Origin: Candidatus Aminicenantota bacterium
GTDB lineage: Bacteria; Acidobacteriota; Aminicenantia; UBA2199
Length of the DNA: 23,185 nucleotides
Direction of reading: 5' to 3'
Assembly: GCA_030612495.1 (NCBI GenBank)
Contig: JAUWNT010000012.1
Coordinates: 1-23,185, forward strand
Under the pieces are notes generated by a model that saw nothing but the letters and a program-made list of their open reading frames with translations, searched no databases and had not been told where the DNA came from. Position 1 is the stretch's first letter, and every line of letters begins with the position of its first letter. The translations under genes were made by a program, and so were the position numbers. Positions 14,624-22,377 of this stretch are shown here, piece by piece.

Positions 14624-15919
14624 TTAAGGTTTTATCTTGAACAGGGATAAATAGAAGATATCATTATTGATGATTGGATTTGGTAGGAGATAAAATCCTG
14701 AGTTCCCTTTTTTATAAATAAGGTCGTAAAAGCTCAAAATTTCTGATATATCAATTATTTCTGTTTTTTTATTCTCAGAAATATTTTTCATAATGCCTTC
14801 TGTTTCTTCTTTAATAAAAGAGCAAACTGAATATAGGACATATGTATTTGAAAATTTGTTTACAACCGCTTTAATTATTTCATTCTGTTTTGTTGCATTT
14901 TTCTTAATATATTTATCGTTGATTTTTAATTTTAAATCTGGGTTTTTTCTGAGTGTCCCGGAAGACGTGCATGGAGCATCAAGAATAATAAAATCAAACC
15001 TGTTTTTTATTGCAGGTTTTGTAATGTCAGATACAAAAATTTGAATTTTTTCTAAACTATTTTCTCTCAGAAATTTATTCATTATTGCAATTCTTTTAAA
15101 ATTTATATCATTAGCAAAAATTCTCAAATTCGGTCTTATCTGGTTCAAAGTTATTGATTTAGTGCCAGGAGCTGCACAGCAATCAAGAGCATGTTTATTA
15201 GAAAATTCTGCGGCAATTAAAGATATAATTTGAGAGCCGGTATTTTGGAAGTAGAAGTATCTTTTATTTAAATATTTTTTTATTAGTTTACCTGGTTTTT
15301 GGATTTCCAATGATTTAAATTTTTTTTGCTCTTTAAATTCTATTTTATTTTCTAAAAGCAGGTTTTTAAATTCGTTAAATTTAATTATTTTGTTATTCGT
15401 TCTAATATGAAATAGGGGCTCTTTATTTAAATATTCAAGGTCTTTTTCAAGGTTTTTGGATATAATTCTTAGATTATTTATTAATGGCTTTGAAATAGAA
15501 TATTTAATTTCCAAGTCTTGAATATTTTTTATCATATTTTCTGTTTTATCTCTATTTCTTGCAATATTCCGTAGGATTCCATTTATGTATTTTTTTGATT
15601 TAATAGATGCTATTTTTACAATTTCGTTTACAACTGCATAATCAGGATATGATCTGGAAAATATAAGAAGGTAAATTCCGATTTTTAGAAGAATAAGGTT
15701 ATTAGAGCTAATCTTATTGATTTTTGTTGTTGAAAAATTTTTGATAACATAAGAAAGCATATTATCTTTTCTTATTACCCCATAAACTGTTCTTGTTATA
15801 CTATCATTATGAATTGAATTTTCTTTTTTTAAAAAATCCTGTAATATTAACTTTAGATTTTTTTCTGGATTATTATAAAAAGTTCTTAATACTAAATAAG
15901 AGGGGTTCAAAAATTTCAA
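14624..15919 (-). CDS. rsmB: 16S rRNA (cytosine(967)-C(5))-methyltransferase RsmB
   Basis: S-adenosylmethionine-dependent rRNA methyltransferase. The 431 residues consist of an N-terminal NusB-like RNA-binding domain (about 1-135, with the LLKIGIYLL helix and YAVVNEIVKIA), a linker, and a C-terminal Rossmann-type methyltransferase domain. SAM motif I is LDCCAAPGTKSI; motif IV DAPCTSSGTLRKNP carries C317, and YSVCSF carries the catalytic-type cysteine C366. Both cysteines expected for the RsmB/NSUN mechanism are present. The NusB-like domain is what separates it from RsmF and other family members. The start overlaps the fmt stop as ATGA and has no visible Shine-Dalgarno sequence, so expression depends on coupling to fmt. 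It is the last gene of def-fmt-rsmB. Confidence 0.94.
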   Translation of the reverse strand: MKFLNPSYLVLRTFYNNPEKNLKLILQDFLKKENSIHNDSITRTVYGVIRKDNMLSYVIKNFSTTKINKISSNNLILLKIGIYLLIFSRSYPDYAVVNEIVKIASIKSKKYINGILRNIARNRDKTENMIKNIQDLEIKYSISKPLINNLRIISKNLEKDLEYLNKEPLFHIRTNNKIIKFNEFKNLLLENKIEFKEQKKFKSLEIQKPGKLIKKYLNKRYFYFQNTGSQIISLIAAEFSNKHALDCCAAPGTKSITLNQIRPNLRIFANDINFKRIAIMNKFLRENSLEKIQIFVSDITKPAIKNRFDFIILDAPCTSSGTLRKNPDLKLKINDKYIKKNATKQNEIIKAVVNKFSNTYVLYSVCSFIKEETEGIMKNISENKKTEIIDISEILSFYDLIYKKGNSGFYLLPNPIINNDIFYLSLFKIKP

Positions 15920-16848
15920 TTTAAATTTTCAGGGAGCTTATTCCCAAGAGAAAAATTGTAAGGAGTCATTGGGTTTTTCCCCTCTGGTTGGATCTCTAAA
16001 ATTTCAAGAACAGAATTATAGCCACAGCAGATTGCAATACTATTTTTGTTTATATTTAGTATTGTGCCTGGTTTTTTATCGTGGTTTGTATTTAAAGATG
16101 ATAATTTTTTTATTTTTATTAATTTATTATCTATAAAAAAGAAAATCCCTGGCCAGGGATAGAATGCTCTGAATTTGTTACGAATTTGATGTGCACTCAG
16201 GTTCCAGTCTATTTTCCCTTCTTTTTTTTCTATAGTTTTTGTATAGGTTGCTTTTTTATTATCCTGTGGATATTTTTTTATCTTTTTCTCAAATATTTTT
16301 TCAACTGTTTCAATCAAAAATGAGGAGCCATTAATACTTAACGTTTGTAATAGGGTTTCGGTTGTATCTAATTCTGAAATTTTATATTCCTTTTGAGACC
16401 ATATATCTCCAGTATCCATTTTTTTATCTATTTCAAAAATCGTAATGCCTGTTTTTTTTTCTCCATTTTCAATTGCTCTCTGTACAGGGGCAGCCCCTCT
16501 ATAAAGAGGAAGCAGAGAAAAATGAACATTTATTGTTTTAAACCTGGGGATTCTAAATATGGTTTCTGGAATAAATTTTCCATATGAAATTACAATTCCA
16601 ATATCTGGATCTGTTTTTTCTATTGCTTCTGTTATTTTTTTATTTTTTAAGTTCTCAGGCTGTTCAAGTTTAATATTTTTTTCTAATGCAAAAGATTTAA
16701 CAGGAGAGATTATTTTTTTTTTGTGCCTTCCCCCGAATGAATCAGGCTGTGCTATTATTAATTTTATTTCAAAATTATCTATTAATTTGTCAAGAAAAGG
16801 GGTGCAAATCTGGGATGTTCCAAAAAAAATTATATTACCATTCGCCAT
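15916..16848 (-). CDS. fmt: Methionyl-tRNA formyltransferase
   Basis: Transfers a formyl group from 10-formyltetrahydrofolate to initiator Met-tRNA. The 310 residues match the family's length. Seen in order: IIFFGTSQICTPFL at the N-terminus, AQPDSFGGRHKKK (tRNA-contacting loop region), VISYGKFIP, the active-site block NVHFSLLPLYRGAAPVQRAI with N107 and H109, and MDTGDI with D145; these are the family's catalytic trio. The block normally reads N-x-H-P-S; here the proline is replaced by phenylalanine (F110). The C-terminal OB-like domain includes IRNKFRAFYPWPGIFF. It overlaps def by 14 bases and rsmB by 4. No Shine-Dalgarno sequence is visible before the ATG. Ten consecutive T at 16713-16722 encode the triple lysine after GRH. 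Confidence 0.95.
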   Translation of the reverse strand: MANGNIIFFGTSQICTPFLDKLIDNFEIKLIIAQPDSFGGRHKKKIISPVKSFALEKNIKLEQPENLKNKKITEAIEKTDPDIGIVISYGKFIPETIFRIPRFKTINVHFSLLPLYRGAAPVQRAIENGEKKTGITIFEIDKKMDTGDIWSQKEYKISELDTTETLLQTLSINGSSFLIETVEKIFEKKIKKYPQDNKKATYTKTIEKKEGKIDWNLSAHQIRNKFRAFYPWPGIFFFIDNKLIKIKKLSSLNTNHDKKPGTILNINKNSIAICCGYNSVLEILEIQPEGKNPMTPYNFSLGNKLPENLN

Positions 16849-17353
16849 TCAATTTTAGTTTTTTTATTTTTTTTTTTGTGAGCTCTTTTTTTAAGCTTGA
16901 TATTCTATCAATAATTAAAATACCTTTTAAATGATCTATTTCATGTTGAATAACTCTTGCTTTAAAATCTGTAAACTCTCTTGCAATCTCATTCCCATTA
17001 AGATCAATTGCCTTGAGATAAATTTTTGTTTTCCTGTTTATATCAAGAGTGACTCCAGGGAAAGACAAGCAGCCCTCACTATCAGTTTCTTTTCCCAGAG
17101 ATTCTAAAATCTGAGGGTTTATTAATGTTAAAACTTCATCTGGATACTCTCCTACTGTTAAATCAATTACAACCAGTTGTATTAATTTACCTATCTGAGG
17201 TGCAGCAAGTCCGATTCCATTTGAAAAACACATTGTTTTTATCATATTTTTACTTAGATTTATTAGATTCTCATCAATATTTTTTATTTCTATTGATTGT
17301 GATGCGAGTACTTTGTCGCCATATTTAAATATATCAAGTGTTTCCTTTTCCAT
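16835..17353 (-). CDS. def: Peptide deformylase
   Basis: Metalloenzyme that removes the formyl group from new proteins at the ribosome exit. The 172-residue product has all three family motifs: GIGLAAPQIG (residues 46-55), EGCLSFP (93-99, metal ligand C95) and QHEIDHL (136-142, ligands H137 and H141, catalytic E138). No in-frame ATG, GTG or TTG lies in the first dozen or so codons after the chosen ATG, and motif spacing from this start is normal. A perfect promoter ends seven bases before the ATG, so the transcript is predicted to be leaderless. It heads the def-fmt-rsmB operon and overlaps fmt by 14 bases. A run of eleven T at 16867-16877 encodes a lysine run near the C-terminus. Confidence 0.96.
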   Translation of the reverse strand: MEKETLDIFKYGDKVLASQSIEIKNIDENLINLSKNMIKTMCFSNGIGLAAPQIGKLIQLVVIDLTVGEYPDEVLTLINPQILESLGKETDSEGCLSFPGVTLDINRKTKIYLKAIDLNGNEIAREFTDFKARVIQHEIDHLKGILIIDRISSLKKELTKKKIKKLKLNGEW

Positions 17354-17360
17354 TAATTTT

Positions 17361-17389
17361 ATTATAAATACTTAAGTCAATCTTGTCAA
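17361..17389 (-). promoter_or_regulatory. Perfect-consensus sigma70 promoter for def-fmt-rsmB
   Basis: On the minus strand TTGACA (17389-17384) and TATAAT (17366-17361) are separated by exactly 17 bases, i.e. full consensus at both boxes and ideal spacing. The -10 box ends seven bases before the def ATG. The remainder of the 128-base gap to mutL is AT-rich, and I found no convincing mutL promoter in it. Confidence 0.8.
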
Positions 17390-17481
17390 TTGAAAAAAAG
17401 ATCAAAAAATGGTAATTTAAGTGTTTGTGTTATAAATGTTGAATATATGTATATATGGTTATTTGATTTTGAAATATTAAG

Positions 17482-19167
17482 ATGAGTAAAATAAAAGTAC
17501 TTAAAAAGGAAGTTTATAATAAAATCGCAGCTGGAGAGGTTGTGGAAAGGCCTCTTTCAGTAGTAAAGGAACTCGTTGAAAATTCAATTGATTCAGGGGC
17601 TGATAATGTAAAAATAGAAATCATTGATTCAGGTAAGAGATCAATAAAAGTTGATGATAATGGAGATGGGTTTGATGCTGAAGATATTGAAATTGCTTTT
17701 AATAGGCATTCTACTTCAAAATTGTTAGAGCTTTCTGATTTTGATAATTTGTATACACTTGGGTTTAGGGGCGAAGCTCTTCCCTCAATCCTTGAGGTTT
17801 CTAAAATTAAGTTAAAGACCTCTGATAATAATAATGGAGAGGGAGTTTATTGTTTATTTGAAGATAGAGAGTTAAAAAAGAGGGAAGAGATTGCTTTCAA
17901 TAAAGGAACTTCAATTGAAGTTATTGATCTTTTTTATAATTTCCCAGTAAGAAAGAAGTTTTTGAAGAGTAATAGAACTGAGTTAAATCAGATTATATCT
18001 TTTGTTGAAAAGATTGCTCTTGTTAATTTTAAGATTAGTTTTAGTTTGGTGAATGATAACAAGAGTATTTTTAGTTACGGAAAGGTAAATTCATTAAAAG
18101 ATAGAATTTATCAAGTTTTCGGAAAGGATTTTCTTGAAGAGTTACAGGAAGTTAATTTTGAGCAAGATTTTTATAGATTAAATGGTTTTGTTTCAAAGTT
18201 GAACAAAGGTGTTTCTTTAAAAAAGTACCAATTTTTCTTTGTTAACAATAGGCCTATTAGAGAAAAAACATTAATAGCTTCTCTTAATAATACATTTATA
18301 AGATATCTTGAAAAGCATAAAAGTCCTGTTTGTATATTAATGTTGAAAATCCCCCCAAAAGAAGTAGATGTTAATATTCACCCACAAAAGATAGAGATAA
18401 AATTTAAAGATTCTAATGCAATTTATCAATTTATAAAGAGATCTATAGATAATTCTTTTTTAAATAGTAATGAATTTAATGTTGACATAAAGTATGATTT
18501 TAGAAAAATCCCTGATATTAGTGATTATACTTTTAAAGGGCAAAAATCATATGATGATGAATTAGTTCAATCACAGAGCTTATTTGCTGAAACTTCTTTT
18601 TTTGAGGATGATTTTACCTTGATGGGGCAGTATAAAAATTCGTATATTATTGTTGAAAAAAAAGAGGAGCTTTTAATAATTGACCAGCACAATGCTCATG
18701 AAAGAATAAATTTTGATAAATTAAAAAAAGATTTTTATAAAACCAAAATAACTTCTATCTCCCCATTGTTCCCTGTAATAATTGAATTTTCTAAGTCTGA
18801 AATTGCAATGTTAAATGAATGTAAAAATCAAATTCTTGAAAAGATTGGTTTTGAAATGGAGCCATTAAGCAGAAACTCTTTTGATATAAAGAAATTTCCA
18901 CAAATAGTTGAAGAACAAAACATAAAAGATTCAATTCTATCTATAATTTATTTAAAAAAAGATGAAATCAATTTTGAAGATAAGGTACTCTCTATAGTTG
19001 CTTGTAAGAGTGCTATAAAGGTTAATCACAAATTATATCCTGAAGAGATGAAAAAGATTGTCAGGGATCTGTTCAAGACCTCCAATCCCTATTTTTGTCC
19101 ACATAAAAGGCCTATAATCATAAAGTTTACTCTTAAGGATATTGAAAAAATGTTAAAGCGAAAATAA
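17482..19167 (+). CDS. mutL: DNA mismatch repair protein MutL
   Basis: Mismatch-repair matchmaker with an N-terminal GHKL ATPase. Seen at the N-terminus: IAAGEVVERPLSVVKELVEN, VDDNGDGF, HSTSKL and LGFRGEALPSI (ATP-binding motifs), then the transducer domain with NNRPI and VDVNIHPQK. After a linker the C-terminal dimerisation domain carries DQHNAHERINFD (residues 401-412), ACKSAIK and CPHKRPI (from C539). These correspond to the metal-binding DQHA(x)2E(x)4E, ACR-like and CPHGRP motifs of nicking MutLs such as those of most non-enteric bacteria, with three changes: Ala to Asn at 404, the last Glu to Asp at 412, and Gly to Lys in CPHGRP. At 561 residues it is slightly short for the family because of a short linker. 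No Shine-Dalgarno sequence is clear. mutS is not in the window. Confidence 0.95.
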   Translation: MSKIKVLKKEVYNKIAAGEVVERPLSVVKELVENSIDSGADNVKIEIIDSGKRSIKVDDNGDGFDAEDIEIAFNRHSTSKLLELSDFDNLYTLGFRGEALPSILEVSKIKLKTSDNNNGEGVYCLFEDRELKKREEIAFNKGTSIEVIDLFYNFPVRKKFLKSNRTELNQIISFVEKIALVNFKISFSLVNDNKSIFSYGKVNSLKDRIYQVFGKDFLEELQEVNFEQDFYRLNGFVSKLNKGVSLKKYQFFFVNNRPIREKTLIASLNNTFIRYLEKHKSPVCILMLKIPPKEVDVNIHPQKIEIKFKDSNAIYQFIKRSIDNSFLNSNEFNVDIKYDFRKIPDISDYTFKGQKSYDDELVQSQSLFAETSFFEDDFTLMGQYKNSYIIVEKKEELLIIDQHNAHERINFDKLKKDFYKTKITSISPLFPVIIEFSKSEIAMLNECKNQILEKIGFEMEPLSRNSFDIKKFPQIVEEQNIKDSILSIIYLKKDEINFEDKVLSIVACKSAIKVNHKLYPEEMKKIVRDLFKTSNPYFCPHKRPIIIKFTLKDIEKMLKRK

Positions 19168-19202
19168 CCTTAGCTTTCGATATAGGGAATTTAAAAAAAT
19201 TA

Positions 19203-19231
19203 TTGACTTCAAGATTCTAGTTTGATAGAGT
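19203..19231 (+). promoter_or_regulatory. Candidate promoter for the lysine/saccharopine genes
   Basis: TTGACT (19203-19208) and TAGAGT (19226-19231) are 17 bases apart and match five and four of six consensus bases. The leader of about 20 bases ends in AGAGGA, six bases before the next ATG. The spacing is good but the -10 box is weak. Confidence 0.45.
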
Positions 19232-19258
19232 GTATATTACTTACAAAGAGGAAATATA

Positions 19259-20575
19259 ATGGGAAAAATAATTGGAATTAGAAGAGAAGACAAAAATGAA
19301 TGGGAAAAGAGGGTCCCTCTTATTCCAGATGATGTTGCAGAGCTAAAGAAAAAGTATGGTATACATACAATAATTCAACCATCTAAAATAAGGGCATATT
19401 CTGATGATGAATATCGAAAATCAGGTGCTGAGATCAATGAAGATCTAAGTAAGGCAAATGTGATTTTAGCTGTTAAAGAGATACCTGAAACAATGTTTAA
19501 GAAAGGTAAAATTTATATATTTTTTTCTCATACAATAAAGGGTCAGTCTTATAATATGCCCAGTCTAAAGAAGATGATGAGTTTAAAAACCAATCTTATT
19601 GATTATGAGAGGATTTTGAATGAAAAGAATCAGAGGTTAATATTTTTTGGAAGATATGCAGGTCTTGCTGGAATGATTGAATCATTTCATTCATATGGTA
19701 AAAAATTAAAACTAATGGGTTTAAAAACTCCTTTTGAAAAGATCAAAAGCGCCTATCAATATAAATCTCTGGAGCATGCAAAAAAAGAAATTAAAAAAAT
19801 CGGGGAGGAAATTGAAAACCATGGTTTACCTCATGAAATATGTCCGCTTGTTGTTGGATTTGCTGGGTATGGAAATGTTTCAAATGGTGCTCAAGAAATA
19901 TTTAAGCTTTTACCTCATAAGGTATTATCTGCTGATATTTTAGAGAATATGTATGAAAGTCTTATACAAGATAGATTTAGCCTATATAAAGTAGTATTTA
20001 AGGAAGAAGATATTGTAAAGCCCTTAAAAGGTGAGTTTGATTTGCAGGATTATTATAATAATCCTGAGAAATATGTATCAAAGTTTGAAAATTATATTCC
20101 ATATCTTCAAATTCTCATAAATTGTATTTATTGGACTGAAGATTATCCAAGATTAATAACAAAAGAGTATTTAAAGAATAATACAATATTAAAATCAAAT
20201 TTAAATTTAAAAGTGATTGGAGATATTAGTTGTGATATTAATGGTTCAATTGAGATTACATGCAAGTCAACCAAACCTGATAAACCAGATTTTACTTATT
20301 TTGCTGAAGAAAATAGATTTAAAGATGGACCACAAAGGAGAGGGGTTACTGTTGTAGCTGTTGATAATTTACCCTGTGAGTTTCCTATGGAATCTTCATC
20401 AGCATTTTCTTCAGTTCTAAAGAGCTTTATAAACGATATAGTTTGTACTGACTTTGAGAATGATTTTGAGCATTTAAAACTTGCCTTTCCAATAAAAAAA
20501 GCATTGATTTTACATAGAGGGGAGTTAATGAAAGATTATAAATATTTAAACAAATTTTTAAAGGCGGAGGAATAA
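19259..20575 (+). CDS. Lysine-ketoglutarate reductase-type protein (saccharopine-forming, AASS N-terminal-like)
   Basis: Resembles the N-terminal half of the plant/animal bifunctional alpha-aminoadipic semialdehyde synthase, which condenses lysine with 2-oxoglutarate to saccharopine using NADPH. Visible features: IGIRREDKNEWEKRVPL at the start, the AlaDH/PNT-type segment HTIKGQSYNMPSLKKMM, LIDYERILNEKNQRLIFFG, AGLAGMIESFHSYG, a nucleotide-binding turn VVGFAGYGNVSNGAQEI, IGDISCDINGSIE, and VAVDNLPCEFPMESS near the end. These are the family's standard landmarks in order; the 438-residue length fits one domain pair. The saccharopine dehydrogenase gene follows with a one-base overlap, so the two halves are separate, coupled polypeptides and not one broken gene. 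It might instead act on a related amino acid; the direction of the pathway in vivo is inferred to be lysine breakdown. Confidence 0.85.
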   Translation: MGKIIGIRREDKNEWEKRVPLIPDDVAELKKKYGIHTIIQPSKIRAYSDDEYRKSGAEINEDLSKANVILAVKEIPETMFKKGKIYIFFSHTIKGQSYNMPSLKKMMSLKTNLIDYERILNEKNQRLIFFGRYAGLAGMIESFHSYGKKLKLMGLKTPFEKIKSAYQYKSLEHAKKEIKKIGEEIENHGLPHEICPLVVGFAGYGNVSNGAQEIFKLLPHKVLSADILENMYESLIQDRFSLYKVVFKEEDIVKPLKGEFDLQDYYNNPEKYVSKFENYIPYLQILINCIYWTEDYPRLITKEYLKNNTILKSNLNLKVIGDISCDINGSIEITCKSTKPDKPDFTYFAEENRFKDGPQRRGVTVVAVDNLPCEFPMESSSAFSSVLKSFINDIVCTDFENDFEHLKLAFPIKKALILHRGELMKDYKYLNKFLKAEE

Positions 20576-21894
20576 TGAAAAAAATTTTAGTACTTGGCGC
20601 TGGGTTGGTTAGTAAACCAGGCGTGAGATATCTTTTAAATGATAAGGAATTAAATGTTACAGTTGCTTCAAGAACTGTGAGTAAAGCAGAGAGATTGGTT
20701 GAGGGATTTGATAATGGGTTTGCTCTCCATATAAATGTGAAAAAAGAGGATGATTTAGAAAATTTAATTAGGCAAAATGATATAATTGTAAGCCTTTTAC
20801 CATGGATTTATCATGTTAAAGTGGCGAAATTATGTCTCAAAAATAATAAAAATATGGCAACAACGTCTTATGTAAGTGAAGATATGAAAGAGCTTGATGA
20901 GCAAGTTAAGAAAAAAGGCTTGCTCTTTTTAAATGAGGTTGGTGTTGACCCCGGGATTGATCATATGTCTGCAATGAGCATAATCGATCATGTTCATGAA
21001 CAAGAAGGAAAAATAGTTGATTTTTATTCATTTTGTGGTGGACTGCCTGCTCCTGACAATAATGATAATCCATTTGGGTATAAATTTTCGTGGAGTCCAA
21101 AAGGAGTTTTGCTTGCATCAAGAAATTCTGCGAAGTTTTTAGAACATGGAAAAATTGTAGAGATTGATGGTAAGAATTTGTTTTCAAATTACAGAGTAGA
21201 AGAGGTTGATAATTTAGGAAAGTTTGAAGTATACGCAAATAGGGATTCAATGCCATATAGAGATATTTATGGTTTAAATGAGGCAGAAACTGTAATGAGA
21301 GGTACTTACAGGTATCCTGGTTGGTGTGATACTCTTAAGAAAATGGTTGACCTGGGGTTGATTGATGAAACCCCGAGAGAAAATTTAAAAAGTATGAGTT
21401 TTAGAAACATGATAGCAGAATTAGTGAAATGTGATGAAAAAGATGATGTTATAGCTAAAACTGCTGAAAAAATGGGGTTATCTAAAGATTCTGAAGTAAT
21501 AAAACGTATAGAGTGGTTGGGTTTATTTTCTAATGATATTGTGTCAGGCAATAATTATCTTGATATTATTGGTGAAAGAATGCAGGAGAAAATGAAATAT
21601 GAAGAGGGTGAGAGGGATATGCTTATACTCAAACATAAATTCATTGTGGAGAATAAGGATAAATCAAGAGATATGATTACTTCTACTATGATTGATTATG
21701 GAATACCTTATGGAGATACATCTATGGCAAGGACTGTAAGCTTGCCACTTGGAATAGGTGTGAAATTAATGGCTGAAAACAAAATTGATTTAAAAGGTGT
21801 TGTCAGACCTATAAAAAAAGAGGTATATAGCCTCATTTTAAAGGAACTTGAAAGATTAAATATTAAATTAGAAGAAAAGAGTAGTCGTATATAA
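20575..21894 (+). CDS. Saccharopine dehydrogenase (glutamate-forming, LYS9/AASS C-terminal-like)
   Basis: Rossmann-fold dehydrogenase that splits saccharopine into glutamate and 2-aminoadipate 6-semialdehyde with NAD(P)+ (or the reverse). The N-terminus shows the nucleotide loop VLGAGLVSKPGVRYLL, followed by VASRT; later come NEVGVDPGIDHMSAM, CGGLPAPDNNDNPFGYKFSW, the MRGTYRYPGWC block and a C-terminal LPLGIGVKLMAE helix. These fit the LYS9/AASS family better than carboxynorspermidine dehydrogenase. The 439-residue length is normal. Its ATG shares one base with the upstream stop codon, and GGCGGAGG lies at a good distance before it, showing an independently initiated product. No 2-aminoadipate semialdehyde dehydrogenase is in the window. 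Confidence 0.88.
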   Translation: MKKILVLGAGLVSKPGVRYLLNDKELNVTVASRTVSKAERLVEGFDNGFALHINVKKEDDLENLIRQNDIIVSLLPWIYHVKVAKLCLKNNKNMATTSYVSEDMKELDEQVKKKGLLFLNEVGVDPGIDHMSAMSIIDHVHEQEGKIVDFYSFCGGLPAPDNNDNPFGYKFSWSPKGVLLASRNSAKFLEHGKIVEIDGKNLFSNYRVEEVDNLGKFEVYANRDSMPYRDIYGLNEAETVMRGTYRYPGWCDTLKKMVDLGLIDETPRENLKSMSFRNMIAELVKCDEKDDVIAKTAEKMGLSKDSEVIKRIEWLGLFSNDIVSGNNYLDIIGERMQEKMKYEEGERDMLILKHKFIVENKDKSRDMITSTMIDYGIPYGDTSMARTVSLPLGIGVKLMAENKIDLKGVVRPIKKEVYSLILKELERLNIKLEEKSSRI

Positions 21895-21899
21895 AAGAT

Positions 21900-22262
21900 T
21901 TGGTTGTTATAAAATTTAATTTAGGTAAAAAGGGTGAAGAAAAGGCCTCGAAATTTCTAATAGATAAGGGATATAAAATAGTGGAGAATAATTTTAGAGT
22001 AAGTGGAGTTGAGATAGATATAATTGCAAAAAAAGATAACTTCTTATGTTTTATTGAAGTAAAGACCCGTACAAGTAATGATTTTGGGTTTCCTGAAGAG
22101 TTTGTGGATTTTAGGAAAAAACAAAAAATCATAAGGGGTGCAAAAATTTTTTCAGCAAAGAAATCCTTTAAAGATTTTTATAAAAGGTTTGATATTATTT
22201 CAGTTCTATATAAAAACAAGAGATTTGAAATAAATCATATAGAAAATGCTTTTGAGGAATAA
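21900..22262 (+). CDS. yraN: YraN/UPF0102 family nuclease-like protein
   Basis: Small cytoplasmic protein of the UPF0102 family, which has a predicted PD-(D/E)XK nuclease-type fold; its substrate is not established. The 120 residues show the family pattern GKKGEEKASKFLIDKGY near the start, then VEIDIIAKKDN and FIEVKTRTS, where the D and the E-V-K form the expected active-site set. The only workable start is the TTG at 21900: an in-frame TAG lies at 21882-21884 and no other start codon falls between. No convincing Shine-Dalgarno sequence is seen. It follows the saccharopine dehydrogenase stop by five bases, so it is probably co-transcribed. yraN is often near housekeeping RNA-processing genes, and here a tRNA gene follows after nine bases. 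Confidence 0.9.
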   Translation: MVVIKFNLGKKGEEKASKFLIDKGYKIVENNFRVSGVEIDIIAKKDNFLCFIEVKTRTSNDFGFPEEFVDFRKKQKIIRGAKIFSAKKSFKDFYKRFDIISVLYKNKRFEINHIENAFEE

Positions 22263-22271
22263 AAAGTATAA

Positions 22272-22344
22272 GCCGATGTAGCTCAGTTGGTAGAGCACTT
22301 GATTCGTAATCAAAAGGTCGGCGGTTCAACTCCGCCCATCGGCT
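22272..22344 (+). tRNA. tRNA-Thr(CGU)
   Basis: Full cloverleaf of 73 bases: acceptor GCCGATG/CATCGGC, D-arm GCTC...GAGC with GG in the loop, anticodon CGT at 22305-22307 in loop TTCGTAA, variable region AGGTC, and T-arm GGCGG-TTCAACT-CCGCC. The anticodon reads ACG. First pairs G1-C72 and C2-G71 and anticodon bases G35 and U36 agree with threonine identity. The top anticodon-stem pair is C27 opposite A43, a mismatch. The 3' CCA is not encoded, so it must be added by nucleotidyltransferase. Confidence 0.96.
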
Positions 22345-22377
22345 TCTATAAATTATTAGATAAAATGGGCGGGAATA

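Noticed and set aside
16559..16858. 99-codon plus-strand frame inside fmt
   Set aside because: It is antisense to the conserved N-terminal half of fmt and has no ribosome-binding site.
20573..20577. Frameshift splitting one fused LKR/SDH gene
   Set aside because: The upstream gene ends after its family's normal C-terminal motifs, and the downstream gene has its own Shine-Dalgarno sequence and a normal nucleotide-binding N-terminus, so these are two real genes.
20906..21256. 116-codon minus-strand frame inside the saccharopine dehydrogenase gene
   Set aside because: It is fully antisense to conserved motifs of the dehydrogenase and its translation resembles no protein family.
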